DNA from: Ophiothrix spiculata
Lineage: Eukaryota; Echinodermata; Ophiuroidea; Amphilepidida; Ophiotrichidae
Length of the DNA: 22,308 bases
NCBI GenBank assembly: GCA_000969725.1
Contig: JXSR01S027383.1
Strand: one strand, 5' to 3'
The position numbers were made by a program, and so were the translations under genes. The notes under the pieces were generated by a model. The model searched no databases. It was not told the DNA's origin and worked only from the letters and a program-made list of their open reading frames with translations. Of this stretch, positions 8,501-18,573 are shown piece after piece. Numbering within the stretch: position 1 is the stretch's first letter; each line of letters starts with the position of its first letter.

Positions 8501-8940
8501 TATATCAGATTCAGGCGTACATAGTTTCAAAAATTAATTTAAGAATTAAAATAATTTAAATGCTTAAATTGTGATTCTTTAAAGTATGGTTAGATTGAAT
8601 CTGAACATTAAATGGTTATGTGAGATAAGACCAACATTGGGGGTGCAAAAGAGCATGAAATCCATGCATTCGTTTTTAAGTATACGACTTGATATCGGGT
8701 TGCAAATGTGACGATTAAGAACATAAATACGTGTAGCAAGGAAATTGAGTCACAAATAAAAGAACACACTCATGGTAATAAAGTTTTAAAAAGTATAAAA
8801 ATATTTCACTAATATCATATATTTTACTATTGTGATAATAAGATAATGGATATAGAGCAAAACGTACGTCTAACATACTTAATTCTAAAACTATTGTTTA
8901 TTTTATACATTGTTGTACGTCATGTGTTCGTTACAAGTGC
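8501..8940. other. AT-rich stretch, nothing recognised
   Basis: No open frame, repeat copy or structured site that I can support. The composition is like the surrounding non-coding DNA. Confidence 0.4.
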
Positions 8941-8944
8941 ACCC

Positions 8945-9056
8945 AGTACGTTATCCATATGGTTTGTCACATATGTTCGTTAATTCGTTGTCCATACGGT
9001 TGTGGTCCATTTGGCCAACGTTTTGTACGTTATTCCTATGTTTTGGTTCTATACGG
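8945..9056 (+). repeat. Degenerate minisatellite, about 40-bp period, three units
   Basis: The units start near 8949, 8986 and 9028 with CGTTATCCATATGGTTT, CGTTGTCCATACGGTTG and CGTTATTCCTATGTTTTGG. Each is followed by a GTC/GTTC and CAT/TAT stretch. Spacing is 37 then 42 bases. The units are too diverged to be recently expanded. Confidence 0.45.
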
Positions 9057-9073
9057 TGATGTGTGACAGAGTC

Positions 9074-9109
9074 TTAAAGGAGTGGAGGTTACCCCTCCCC
9101 ACCCCTTAA
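9074..9109. repeat. TTAA-bounded GC-rich hairpin
   Basis: TTAAAGGAGTGGAGG faces CCTCCCCACCCCTTAA, forming arms of about 15 bp with a few mismatches and a tiny loop. It begins and ends in TTAA, like the larger elements in this window. It could be a deletion remnant of a TTAA element that kept only its ends. Confidence 0.45.
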
Positions 9110-9599
9110 CGGTTAACACCGACGAATGCACCAAAAGCGCAAAACAAATTGACCTTTGGCATTTAAGTACTCTCTTTAATATCCTTTGCAGTCGTTTTGA
9201 TAAAACAAAATCGGGGGGTACTTATCAAGGTTAGGGTATTATTAGTCTGTCAAAATGTTTTAATTAAACTGCCTATTTTACAAACTACATGCTGATCTAA
9301 ATAACATTTTAGTAGGTTATTTGGTTCAAGAACTCAAAAAACAATAAAAAAACCTAAATAATTGTCTGCCTTTATTACTATGCTTTTTTTAAATCAATGT
9401 TTCCGACTTGTGAGTCATTCCCCTTGATCATGTCATAAGTTTTGGATTATTCAATATATCGTTTTATCTGCTTTGCTCTTCATTGGCAACGACGACATTT
9501 CATCTTTTAAACACGTAATGGTAGTACAAAGTTTGCAGATGTTCTGATCAACACATCAGGACATTAATATACACATAACATTATTATTTGATTAAATGT
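9110..9599. other. AT-rich stretch, nothing recognised
   Basis: No gene, matched repeat or clear structure. A short G run (TCGGGGGGTA) lies near 9213 and carries no evident meaning. Confidence 0.4.
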
Positions 9600-9985
9600 T
9601 AAAATCAAATTGTGGTTATCCATTCAGATGATAGCTTTAATGTGTTCTGATAGTTCGGTTTAAACAATGTTACAAAGCATATGGTATACAATTGGTGTTT
9701 AACCGAACATGACGCTTTTCATTATTTAGTGTTTGTTTTACAAGAATTAAGTGCAGTGAAAGATAAAACTGAAAAGGCTTTTAATCGCTAATGGAAACCT
9801 AATGAAAAAGAACGGTATACCAAAAACAAATCGTTTACTCCATTTTAAAGGGTAACATATCAGCCTCATTCCCTGCTTAATGGGAAACATAACAATGTGT
9901 CTTGTATATTTAACAGGTTTTAGTTAGTAGCTAATAAGATACATGATTAATAGTTAATGTATCTGTCTGTACACGAGTTGTAAAG
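9600..9985 (+). repeat. CTAATGG unit E (full-length copy)
   Basis: The unit aligns with unit G (13330-13750) over nearly 400 bp. Tracts in order are GCATATGGTATACAATTGG, AACCGAACATGACGCTTTTC, GTGTTTGTTTTACAAGAA, TAATCGCTAATGGAAACCT (9782-9800), AACATATCAGCCTCATT, CTGCTTAATGGGAAA, GTGTCTTGTAT and TATCTGTCTGTAC. With G it defines the longest form of the unit. Block X copy 2 follows about 285 bp downstream. Confidence 0.75.
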
Positions 9986-10269
9986 AGAAACGAGTTTTTA
10001 CATGGGATGGGTGCACCGTTTGCTTCTGGTAACATTACACTGCAAGCTAGTCACACAACAAATGCTAAATTCGTTGACTGATCAAGCGTTGATAATTGAG
10101 GTTTTTATGTAAAATACGGTCACCTACTTGGTGCTGATTGACTGGGTCCTTCTGCATAATCAATTTGCGTCACTCTTTTATTGATGGTTAATTCGATATG
10201 ATATCAAAAATATTGCCCCCTGAATATATCAAATATCGGGTATTAAGCGCATTGTCTTTATAAGCTAGC

Positions 10270-10650
10270 TTGCAATAAACTGGGTCATTTACCTCTCATA
10301 TTTGCATATGACTATCATTTTGTCAACACAGCAGTACAGTATTGTGTATAGATTTATAGAGGGTTAAAGTGCCTTTTGGCCTCATTTTCTCCGTTACCCC
10401 GGATGGGGAAAACCACTGTCTTCATGTTCTGAACTTTTCTGATTTGTTCTTTGAGTATTTGGAGCGACACGTTGTAATAGGAAACGACATAAATTGATAT
10501 GTATAACCTATTAAAGGTTTATAATTTCAACAATCACATTTCATCCTGAAAATAAATGATGGAAGATAAAGTCCATAGAATAAGCAACTTCAGGAATATT
10601 TACCACCGTAAACAGCTATACTCGGACTGCTTGACGTCACGGTATTAGAA
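10270..10650 (+). repeat. Block X, copy 2
   Basis: Direct-orientation counterpart of 285-700. Clear tracts are TCATATTTGCATATGACTAT, AGTATTGTGTATAG, CCGTTACCCCGGATGGGGAA, TATTTGGAGCGACACG, GACATAAATTGATATGTATAA and CTCGGACTGCTTGACGT. No protein frame is kept between the two copies. Downstream it meets a TA-flanked MITE. Confidence 0.7.
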
Positions 10651-10750
10651 AACCTTGTTTTGAAATTTAGCGTTAAATTTCCGTTGTGAGTATGACAGTA
10701 AGCAATTGTTTAGTATGTTGAGGTTAATTTTGTAATACCTTGAACAATTA

Positions 10751-11008
10751 TATGTGATGCCTCACCCCGAAAAGGGTGACTTTGAGACAGAACACTTTTC
10801 AAGAAAATGATGAAAATAGGAAGCAAAAAAATAAGAAAATAATAATAAGAATTTCCAACAGATTTTCTGTTGTAAAATTTGATCGTCTTGATTAATTTCA
10901 ACAAATAAGGTGTCATTTTAAAGCTTAGAAAATGTTGTAACAGATGAATAGAACAAAATCAAAATTGATATAATCAGCAAATCCCCTTTCGGGGTGAGAC
11001 ATCACATA
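10751..11008. mobile_element. TA-flanked MITE with TATGTGATG termini
   Basis: The left end reads TATGTGATGCCTCACCCCGA and the right end is the complement of TATGTGATGTCTCACCCCGA. The inverted repeats run to about 25 bp and include the GAAAGGGG region. TA lies on both sides (10749-10750 and 11009-11010). The inside is A-rich without coding capacity. The 68-codon minus-strand frame over 10710-10916 crosses the element's end and is not a gene. Confidence 0.75.
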
Positions 11009-11010
11009 TA

Positions 11011-12135
11011 TCGATTCCAAAGTAACAAATGTGATTAAACAAATGTGATCCCTGCTTGTTTTGTTTCATCATATTTACAACTAAACACACTGGTTATCTA
11101 CTGAATTACACGTTAAAGTTTACAAGTAGGAAAGTTTGTAAGTCGAAATTAGTTATACCCAATTGTTTGAAGTATAAAGATTAAATTGCGTTGATATTTT
11201 ACGTCTGTGGCTGTCTTGATTGTAGATATAACTACACAGTGCAAACATTTGTAGTGGTTATAACTGATGTGTCAAATTAATCGAACAACTTTATTTGGAT
11301 TATGCTACCTATATTTTCAATTGATGTAAATAAATATTTAATTGTTTACATGCCAAATATACATATTTGACGAATCAAAGTATCATCATGTAACTCGATG
11401 ATTGATAATGATTGTCGGTAGACTAAAGACAAATATTGTCAGGGTAAGACACCATGTCTGACTGCTATAATCCAAATATGAAGAGTTGATTAGCAGAACT
11501 TTAGCAGAACTGCGTAAGTCATTTGAAACGTTGACAAATGAGCTCAAACCTGATGTAATATCACAATTAGCAATTAAGACGCTGATATGGATTTATGGAT
11601 AACTTTGTACGAATATCTTTGTTAATAAATCCGTCAATTATTTACTATGGTTAACTACATTTTATCGTTAACAACGGACGTAAGCAGTTTTGTAATTTAA
11701 CACTCAAATTTCAATTATTATTCAAAAGCCATTACAAAATTGTAAATTGTTTGCAAAATGTGTTTTTCAATTTTGCTTTAGGCTACAGTATACGTTATTA
11801 ATTTCATATTATAACGATAGGGCATGTTAAATAAGAAATAATGTATTGTCTTTATGCACAATTCAGTATGGTCATAACATAAATTGTTGTCAGGATGATG
11901 AACAGGTAAGAGGCCTGTAAAAACAAGCGAAAAAAATTGTGTACAGACATAATGGAAAAGCAATTACCTCTCCATATTCTTTTCCAGATATGATTCTAGC
12001 AATTTGGTGCATTTTTTAATTTTATATAAATCTGCCCTCGAGATTTTCTTCATTTCTATTTAGAGAGGATTCTCAACATAAAATTTAAGGTGGGTGTGTG
12101 CCAGCACGGCATGATATTTTGAGTTGAAATGAATT
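11011..12135. other. AT-rich stretch with a relic of block Y
   Basis: At 11412-11492 the sequence resembles the start of block Y: GGTAGACTAAAGACAAATA is shared, followed by a looser match through TGTCTGACTGCTATAATCCA and GAGTTGATTAGC. The exon-like part of block Y is not found after it. Elsewhere I see no gene; a 61-codon minus-strand frame at 11778-11963 has no support. Confidence 0.45.
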
Positions 12136-12139
12136 ACAC

Positions 12140-12245
12140 TTTCAGAGCGACATGAAGCGATAAAGCTGCAGAGCAACAAAACTGCGAAGCTACAAAAGTG
12201 TGAAACAAAATAAACTACAGAGCTACAAAGCTGCAAAGCTTACAA
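12140..12245 (+). repeat. Degenerate 9-bp tandem repeat (AGCTGCAAA/GAGCTACAA type)
   Basis: Short variants of the 9-mer follow each other: AAGCTGCAG, AGCAACAAA, ACTGCGAAG, CTACAAAAG, then GAGCTACAA, AGCTGCAAA and GCTTACAA. The periodicity is broken by indels. A 9-bp period could keep a frame, but no long open frame results. Confidence 0.5.
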
Positions 12246-12626
12246 TAAGTATGAAACCAACATAAGATGTGAATTAAATGTATATATCGAAGGAAAGGTT
12301 GGTCTTGCTTGAACAGATTTTAAAGTTTAACTGCTTAGGTCACGATGTCTGTTATTAGCTTAATGAGTTGACATATAGCAAACCAGGCTTTTATATTATA
12401 GGTTGGGACGGATTGGACTTTTCTTTCAAATGACAAAAGAAAAGACGCGTAATCTGTTACTCACCATTTAACATTTAGTTCTGACAATTTACTCATATTT
12501 CACTGAATATACAACAATCTTTTCTTTCTATTCCTATGTTACTGTTGCAGATAAATAAAAAAAATCACTTTTTCGTACATTTTTGTATTGTATCATTGGT
12601 AGAAAACTGTAAATCATATAATTGGA
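12246..12626. other. AT-rich stretch, nothing recognised
   Basis: No gene or matching repeat. TTTTCTTTCAAATGACAAAAGAAAAG near 12418 has a weak inverted repeat (CTTTTGTCATTTGAAAG type), which I do not interpret further. Confidence 0.4.
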
Positions 12627-12840
12627 TTTACTGGCTGATCAATTCTCATAAAACTTGCATTATTTACTGTAGTTTACACTAAGCAATCTCATACAATGTG
12701 GTGTTTGATTAGCTCTCTAACGAAGTTTGACATATCACATTATACATGTTGTGTTTACTAAGTGTAAAAAATGAGGAAGATGATTGATAAGACCGTTAAT
12801 GACTAATGGGAACTTAATATGAAAAAAAATGTTCTGTATT
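12627..12840 (+). repeat. CTAATGG unit F
   Basis: The core is ACCGTTAATGACTAATGGGA (12792-12811), almost identical to unit D. Upstream tracts shared with D are GGCTGATCAATTCTC, TTTACACT, ACAATGTG, TCTAACGAAGTTTGACATA and GGAAGATGATTGATA. Through TCTAACGAAGTTTGAC, CATTATACATG and CTAAGT it also aligns with unit G, which ties the D/F and A/E/G subtypes together. Confidence 0.7.
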
Positions 12841-13329
12841 CGAATCTTATTTACTTTTTTCGTTCCTGTCTGGCTCTTAATATAATCGTTTTACATTATT
12901 TTAGGAGTGTTAAATATCCATAATCCAAAATATTTGAACAATCCTTATGAAGCAAAACATTCAAGATGTGTTTAAGTCATGTGAGTTTAGGAATTATTTA
13001 TGCACATTCTTGAAGGTTATTTTGTTACTTGTTGGTACCAAACAATGAATGAAGTTGCAAAAAACGCCGTTTATCTCTCACGCCTTTCTAAACATGTTTT
13101 AACATAATCATATCGTTTAGGATAGACTTACACCGCCTATGAAAAATTGTTAAATTTATTTCGCTCTCTAGGCCATTTAACATCCATGAATGATCCTTCT
13201 GCCTTCAAACATTTATCTGTCCCCTACATGTAGAACACACATTAATTTTTCCTCTCAGTATGGAAGTGCGGTCATTACATTTTACGTATTTACAAAACAT
13301 GTATTTGTATTTAATTACAAATGTGCATG
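12841..13329. other. AT-rich stretch, nothing recognised
   Basis: An 84-codon frame from 13190 runs into unit G. The homologous unit E does not keep it, so I do not call it. A 20-codon frame near 13046 is too short to judge. Confidence 0.4.
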
Positions 13330-13750
13330 CTATTTTTCGACATCTTTAGTTGTGCTAAAACTATTGTTTTGCACATGGTATAAAATTGATTTTCTAACCA
13401 AACTTGACGCTTTTCATTATCAGTGTTTGTTTTACAAGAACTAAGTATAGTTTCTTGAAAAACTGTTAAACGCTAATGGGAACCTGGTGACAAAGAATGG
13501 CACACTAAAAAATCTTATTTAATTTATTTATAGACTGCAACATATCAGCCTCATATATCGTGCTTAATGGAAAGCAAAGTAAGGTGTCTTGTATAACAAA
13601 AATGTCTAAGTGGATAACAAAGCACTTGCAAATTTTAAAGAAAAAACAGTTTCAAACCTGATTATAGTTGTTTTGTTATTTTTGGAATATACCTTATGTT
13701 ACATAACTGTTAAGCGAAGTATGTCTGTCGGTATGCACATTCTTTAAAGT
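13330..13750 (+). repeat. CTAATGG unit G (full-length copy)
   Basis: The unit includes GCACATGGTATAAAATTGA, TCTAACCAAACTTGACGC, TTTTCATTATCAGTGTTTG, CGCTAATGGGAACCTGGTGA (13471-13490), AACATATCAGCCTCATAT, GTGCTTAATGGAAAGC, GGTGTCTTGTAT and TATGTCTGTCGGTATGCAC. It matches unit E most closely and lies about 675 bp after unit F. Confidence 0.75.
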
Positions 13751-14598
13751 GCAACTCCTTGGACCTTATTGGAAATAAGCCTGAAGCAGGGCTTAATGAG
13801 TTATCCTGTTTTTTATTCAACTGTATTTTTTATTCTTTAATGGTGTTTAACAAACTCAATGTTTATGTATCATGAATCATTTTACTTTAAACTGTATTTT
13901 ATATTTGTATATTGTCACTCTGAATTGAACCAAAGAAAGTCAGTCAATCAACGAAACTACACGTTAGATGAGCGTGTAATTTGATTTTGGTGACATTAAA
14001 CATGTCATTTTGTATGCTTACATTCGAAGATGACAGTTATGTTGCGCCATTACGGATAAAAATACCTAGACTTTGGTAGAATATTTTATAGGCCTACATA
14101 TTGCATGTTTTCTGCCTTTAATGATTGTCAATGGAATCTATTCATTATTCCGCCTTGGATCTTTAAAAGCGATGAGGAGTATCATTGCAAAAAGATCCAA
14201 CCATGAAAGCATGCCAAATCAGATGTAATGAGACTGAACTAGGCTTAGGTTTCCATGCTGAAGTATTTCCGAGAAGTAAATCAGGTGTTTGACTTGCATA
14301 GCTATTGCATGTAAGTTTACATATCTTTTGTACTTACCAAGTCAGTAGACACTACTCCATTATACAAGATTGAATGTGCCTTAGATTTGGAAGCTGTGTG
14401 TCTCTCTATTTGGTAATCGACGTATTATTGAGTATTAATACTTTTCATCGACAATACGCTAGGAGAAAACACCAACATAACTGTATACGAATATAACTGT
14501 TCAAAAATTATTTGTAAATTAATAAAGGATTTTTTGTGATTGCTATTTATTACACAATCGATTATTCTTTATTTGCATCCGTGATTGTTAGATTCAGC
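13751..14598. other. AT-rich stretch with one short coding-like frame
   Basis: CTTTAAAGTGCAACTCCTTG at 13744 looks like the end of a TTAA-type element, but I found no matching opposite end. From 14060 to 14203, 48 codons are open on the plus strand (including FNDCQWNLFIIPPWIFKSDE). Without splice sites, similarity or a second copy, I do not call it a gene. Confidence 0.35.
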
Positions 14599-14602
14599 TT
14601 AA

Positions 14603-15082
14603 AGGGGTATTGGACAAGTTCTTTATCATCCTAAAACTTCTCTTATAGATATTTCAGGATTTTGTATCATTTGAAGTGTCAGCAGTTATCATTAAAGCAT
14701 GCTGAGTTTCATTGTCAAAATATGTAGGGTTTTTTTGGTCGTTTTAATTATCGTTATCGACAATGATAAATGCTGCCCCTAGAGTTAAAATTTGAGATCA
14801 AGATGTCTTGAATGTCAGCATCTTTGAATATAATGATGTTGTGTCACGGTGTGCCGACTGAACAAACCAAGTTAGAAATAAAATGTCTTATCTACACTTA
14901 CAGCAGCATGGAGTATTGAACTTTTTTTTCAATTACAAAAAAAATAAATTACTGATTACTCAACAACTTCAAAAGAAGATTATACTTTTTGACATTAGGG
15001 AAGATTTTAATCAAGATTTCTCAATATTATAGTGTGTAAATCATCTGCAGATAAAATTCTAGAAATTTGTCCAAATGCACGT
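14603..15082. mobile_element. TTAA-flanked element E2
   Basis: Left end: TTAA (14599-14602), then AGGGGTATTGGACAAGTTCT. Right end: TTAA (15083-15086) preceded by the complement of ACGTGCATTTGGACAAATTTCT. The shared GGACAA and TTCT give imperfect terminal inverted repeats of roughly 20-25 bp. There is no transposase frame. A 130-bp internal part (14796-14925) has a direct relative at 16252-16381. Likely a non-autonomous element using a TTAA-specific transposase, by analogy with E1 and E3. Confidence 0.6.
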
Positions 15083-15366
15083 TTAATAAAACAATTGGAA
15101 TGTGTTTGAATTACGTCTAAAATATGTATACATCCCATTAAAGCTAACTTTTAAATTACTATGTTGACGCAGAAATTGATCAAAGAGTGTTTAAGGATAA
15201 AATGGGTCGTTTTTAGTTTTTAAAAAAATTGGTGAAATATTAACGAGAATACACAACCTCAACTAATATTTTGTTTTCGCATTCTATACATTCTTCATTA
15301 TGTTATTTAACCTGAAGAAATAGGATGATTGATGCCTGTAGCTATATGTTATATAATATAAAAGAA
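15083..15366. other. Short AT-rich spacer
   Basis: Nothing recognised between element E2 and the foldback at 15367. Confidence 0.4.
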
Positions 15367-15569
15367 GATATCAGGAGCTTCCCATCATGCCTTGATTCCA
15401 ACGGGATTTTTCGTACCGAAAATGAAACGTATAGTGATAAAACATAATCGCCAATCCAAACAAGGGATGAGGTCGTCTAATTGTGTTGTTTCATCACCAA
15501 CACGTTTCATTAAAAATGTATAAAACATCCCATTTTGAGCAAGGCATGATGGGAAAGATCTGATTATCG
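15367..15569. mobile_element. Foldback MITE with CTTCCCATCATGCCTTG arms
   Basis: GATATCAGGAGCTTCCCATC then ATGCCTTG on the left pairs with CAAGGCATGATGGGAAAGAT then CTGATTATC on the right. Pairing continues inward: ATGAAACGTATAGTGAT faces ATCACCAACACGTTTCAT. It is thus an imperfect palindrome of about 200 bp. AT-rich sequence next to both ends (ATATAATATAAAAGAA and TTATATATAATAT) may extend it, so the borders and target site are uncertain. Related ends occur at 3590-3817. Confidence 0.7.
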
Positions 15570-16200
15570 TCTTATATATAATATCATCTTAATGATGTAA
15601 ATGTTTCCTTGTTAGCAATAAACCTATTTTAGCCAGCGATACTTGTCTTTTATTAATGCACATCCCATGAATAATTTACTATTTCTCCAAGCAAGGTTAA
15701 GGTAAACTCATTTACTTGACTATGTAGTGGATGATTATACTCGAACGTGACGTGTGTGCAACATGTGGTTGTTCTACTTCTTTTCAATTAACGGTTTTAT
15801 TCAGAGTGTATAATATAGTCTGATTAATGCAACCTTATATTATAATTTATTTAAGAACGTTCTTTTTTTCGAACTGATACACACCTACCTTTAGTTAGGC
15901 ACAAAAATTACAAGAATCAAACATACTGTTAGCCATTCTAGTTACTGATCACATTCTCATCTCCACGGCTCATCCGGAAGTAGTATATTTTTATGTCAAA
16001 TTAAAGCCCATCTTTTGCTAGTTGTAGATCAAAAAATCACCTCTAAATTCTTTATAGCTTTTGAGATATGGCGTAAAACGTAATAAATTGGTGTACCTAT
16101 TTTCTTATACACAGTCATGTTGAAATAGGAGACTACAGCTATAGGTTGTATTAGAAAAAAGTAAAAAAAAAATGAAAAATTAGAGTAGAGCGAGTTGGTT
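15570..16200. other. AT-rich stretch, nothing recognised
   Basis: A poly(A)-rich run (about 16154-16180) interrupted by G and T lies near the end. A minus-strand frame at 16029-16220 depends on this low-complexity run and is not called. Confidence 0.4.
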
Positions 16201-16204
16201 AAAC

Positions 16205-16381
16205 TCGTGAACTGCTCCAAAGTTATAAATGGAAACTTGTTTACACTTTCTGATCAAGATGTCTTGGATATCAACGTCTTTGCATATATTGATGTTGCGT
16301 CACGGTGTGCCAACTGAACAAACTGGTTCGAAATAAAATGTCTAGACTACACTTAAAGCAACATGGATCGTTTCAATAAAT
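16205..16381 (+). repeat. Fragment related to the interior of element E2
   Basis: GATCAAGATGTCTTGGATAT, GTCACGGTGTGCCAACTGAA and GAAATAAAATGTCT align in direct orientation with 14796-14925. A looser match (ACTGCTCCAAAGTTATAAAT) extends upstream. The element's ends are not recognisable here, so this is probably a truncated or heavily decayed second copy. Confidence 0.65.
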
Positions 16382-16604
16382 GTTATCTACATAAAATTCC
16401 ATTGCTGTATATTTTTTATATGTATATTTTGGGGGTTTTTTTTATCAAAAAGGTCTTGCAATGTACTACTTTTATGTTATTTAAAAACGAATTCCCTAAT
16501 ATACAACACAATACCCGTTCCATACGGTGAATGAATTTGAAACGAACACTGCTTCTAAAGTAAAAGGAAGAACAAGAAAGAAACAAAGATAGTTAAAGGG
16601 TTAA

Positions 16605-16962
16605 AGGGGCAATTCATCATCCACTTTTCATCCCCAAGGTCATGTCTATCAAAATTCAGACTTTTGGCTAAATAGAATATTTGACTGATGTATACGACAA
16701 AGCCAAAACCATTCTTGCAAATCTATTTGCATTCCTGAGAAAATTAAGAAAATGGGTCATTTTCTAATTATTGTTGGGGCCCCGACAATAATTACAACAC
16801 AGTAGCCTATGGAAATTTTAAAAACACTCTTAAGCTCCTAACTTGAAAACAGTAAGTCCAAATTAAGTGAAATTTTCAGAATGCATTTATATTGTGTTCA
16901 TCTTTCTATCTAAGTAGACGAGAGATTAGGTTATAATCAGATCACAATCATGAATTGCACCT
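16605..16962. mobile_element. TTAA-flanked element E3 with a central palindrome
   Basis: The ends are AGGGGCAATTCATCAT and the complement of AGGTGCAATTCATGAT, with 2 mismatches in 16. TTAA flanks both (16601-16604 and 16963-16966). A 30-bp near-perfect palindrome lies almost exactly at the midpoint (16765-16794). Weaker mirror similarity (GCATTCCTGAGAAAATTAAG against the complement of the right half) suggests a decayed foldback. The element is 358 bp with no coding capacity. The end sequence AGGGGYAWT resembles the start of E2, so both may use the same transposase. Confidence 0.7.
16765..16794. repeat. 30-bp palindrome with GGGGCCCC centre
   Basis: TAATTATTGTTGGGG is followed directly by CCCCGACAATAATTA. 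The 15-bp arms have one mismatch, which would be a G-U pair in RNA, and there is no loop. In AT-rich DNA the eight G/C centre stands out. It is central in element E3. Confidence 0.85.
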
Positions 16963-16966
16963 TTAA

Positions 16967-17446
16967 ATTCAATTTAAAAAGCCAAATCTTTTAGGATATG
17001 TACAGATTAACTTTGTAATATTTTTAAGATTAAATAATATCATTCGTGTATTTGATGCTGCTGCTATACGTTACATACAAATATGAAATTACACGCCATG
17101 TAAACATCATAGATCCCTTCAGCCTTCTTCCATAAACGCCACAATAAGAAATAGACCGTGTATTATAATAGAAAGAGTACCTTTACAAGCGAGGAAATGT
17201 AGCTTTCCCGTGTCTCATTGTGTTACCTCAGCAATATACTTAGAGGCTAAGAATACAACATGTACCTTGTGAGAGAGGATGCAATACAGGTTTTGCCTTA
17301 TTAAGGCTACAGTTCTTTTTTGCGAGCGAGACAGCAAAACGTCAAGTGTATTGCAAGTGTTTGCTTACTTATACATGTCTGATTGTCACGTTTTTTGACT
17401 TTGATATGTTGGAATAGAGTCTCTGGTTTATTACTGCATGTCATAA
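16967..17446. other. AT-rich stretch, nothing recognised
   Basis: No supported feature. GAG-GTAAC on the minus strand near 17226 is donor-like, without a convincing exon before it. Confidence 0.35.
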
Positions 17447-18112
17447 TTCAATTTTCAAATATTACATTACTTTACTTTAACGTGGTATTTCGAGTTTAAT
17501 AAAACGCTACGGGACTTCTTGTCTGCTCATGCGAATATGGTGACTAAATGGTGCTGTGAGTGTACCCGATGTTGAACGACAAATGCAAATTTAAACTTCT
17601 GTGTAAGCTTTTATCCAGAAGATGTTGCTAATCGACTGGCACGTCCTGCACCGCATAATGAATAAGATTCGGTGATTCTAAGGCCACCACAAAACAATGA
17701 CTAAACGGCATAATTATTGTTTTATGAACTTTTAAAGATACAATTAAAATGCCCACTGTTTTCTTCTAAATAACTAAAGAGGAAGCACGTTTATGATGAC
17801 TTGAATGATAAGATTGAGAAGATTCTATATGCAAATGAACAACAGAGCTACTTGAGATACTTCAAGCCAGAACGAGTAAAAGTCAAGTATTTTACAGGTA
17901 TCTTGTCAACCAATTGGCCTGTTTATTATTAGTTAATTCTTCAAATGTCACTGTTGATCGATTACGGGAACCAGTTTAAACGTGAAGTGGTTGATAAGGT
18001 TCCCTACTCAGGGATTGTGATTGATAATTCAGTCAACGAGTTAAGAAATAATGAAGTTGTTTACTTGTTGCTGAATATTGCTGATATAAAATTTGAAACG
18101 AGTGATATTTAA
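17447..18112 (+). pseudogene. Possible decayed coding region, three open segments in one frame
   Basis: In a single plus frame three consecutive segments read like protein. The first (about 17447-17572) includes TLRDFLSAHANMVTKWCCEC. The second (17576-17662) includes FCVSFYPEDVANRLARPAP. The third, resuming at 17774 after several stops, includes VYDDLNDKIEKILYANEQQ and FKPERVKVKYFTG, then a TAG at 17930, then the 55-codon frame below. Donor-like (TGCT then GTGAGTG, 17555) and acceptor-like (TTTTATCCAG, 17619) sites exist, so part could be spliced instead. The region is less AT-rich than its flanks. No family is assigned. It could be a pseudogene, a multi-exon gene or coincidence. Confidence 0.3.
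17945..18112 (+). CDS. 55-codon frame with an IDYGNQF motif, unassigned
   Basis: ATG at 17945, TAA at 18110-18112. It begins MSLLIDYGNQFKREVVDKV and later has VNELRNNEVVYLLLNIADIK. Two readings are possible. IDYGN is the hallmark strand of Tudor domains, and a WPVYY stretch just upstream (before the TAG) could stand for their WYRA motif. Alternatively D-x-G-x-Q-F followed by G-I resembles the second catalytic Asp region of retroviral-type and Gypsy integrases, though what follows does not continue in that style. Upstream the same frame is stopped at 17930, where TTATTATTAG could also be a splice acceptor. I lean to a remnant and give no name. Confidence 0.35.
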   Translation: MSLLIDYGNQFKREVVDKVPYSGIVIDNSVNELRNNEVVYLLLNIADIKFETSDI

Positions 18113-18573
18113 GTGTTTTTACAATAATTTCATACAAACATGTGGCTATTTATACCACCTGGTAATGAATAAAGTATTCATACTTTGTCTTACTCTGTAG
18201 GGCATAGATGAAAGACAAATACACATTGACTAGCAAATGCTTATTCTGCCCTAAAAATTAAAAACAAAGTGTGTGCATTTATAAAGCATAACATATATTT
18301 CCTATAAACGTGCAATTATTTACTTCAACCTAATACCATGCTAAAAGATGTATTTACACATGTTTGATATAACATATACCACCTTTAATTAAGAAAGAAA
18401 ATGGTCTGCTAATTTGCACCGGGTATCTTTAAGGAAAAATGAATTATGATATTAGTATTTGATGTGAATATCTGAAATAAACAAAATGAACAAACACAAA
18501 TATTAACTAAAGTAGTACGTCATTTTAGTACTCACAAAAACTGTATTAATTAGTAGAAACAATTGTGTGTTAA
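18113..18573. other. AT-rich stretch, nothing recognised
   Basis: No gene or matched repeat between the candidate coding region and element R copy 2. Confidence 0.4.

Noticed and set aside
10710-10916. 68-codon minus-strand frame
   Set aside because: It crosses the end of the MITE at 10751-11008 and owes its length to A-rich sequence.
13190-13444. 84-codon plus-strand frame
   Set aside because: It runs into unit G. The aligned unit E does not keep the frame and the composition is not protein-like.
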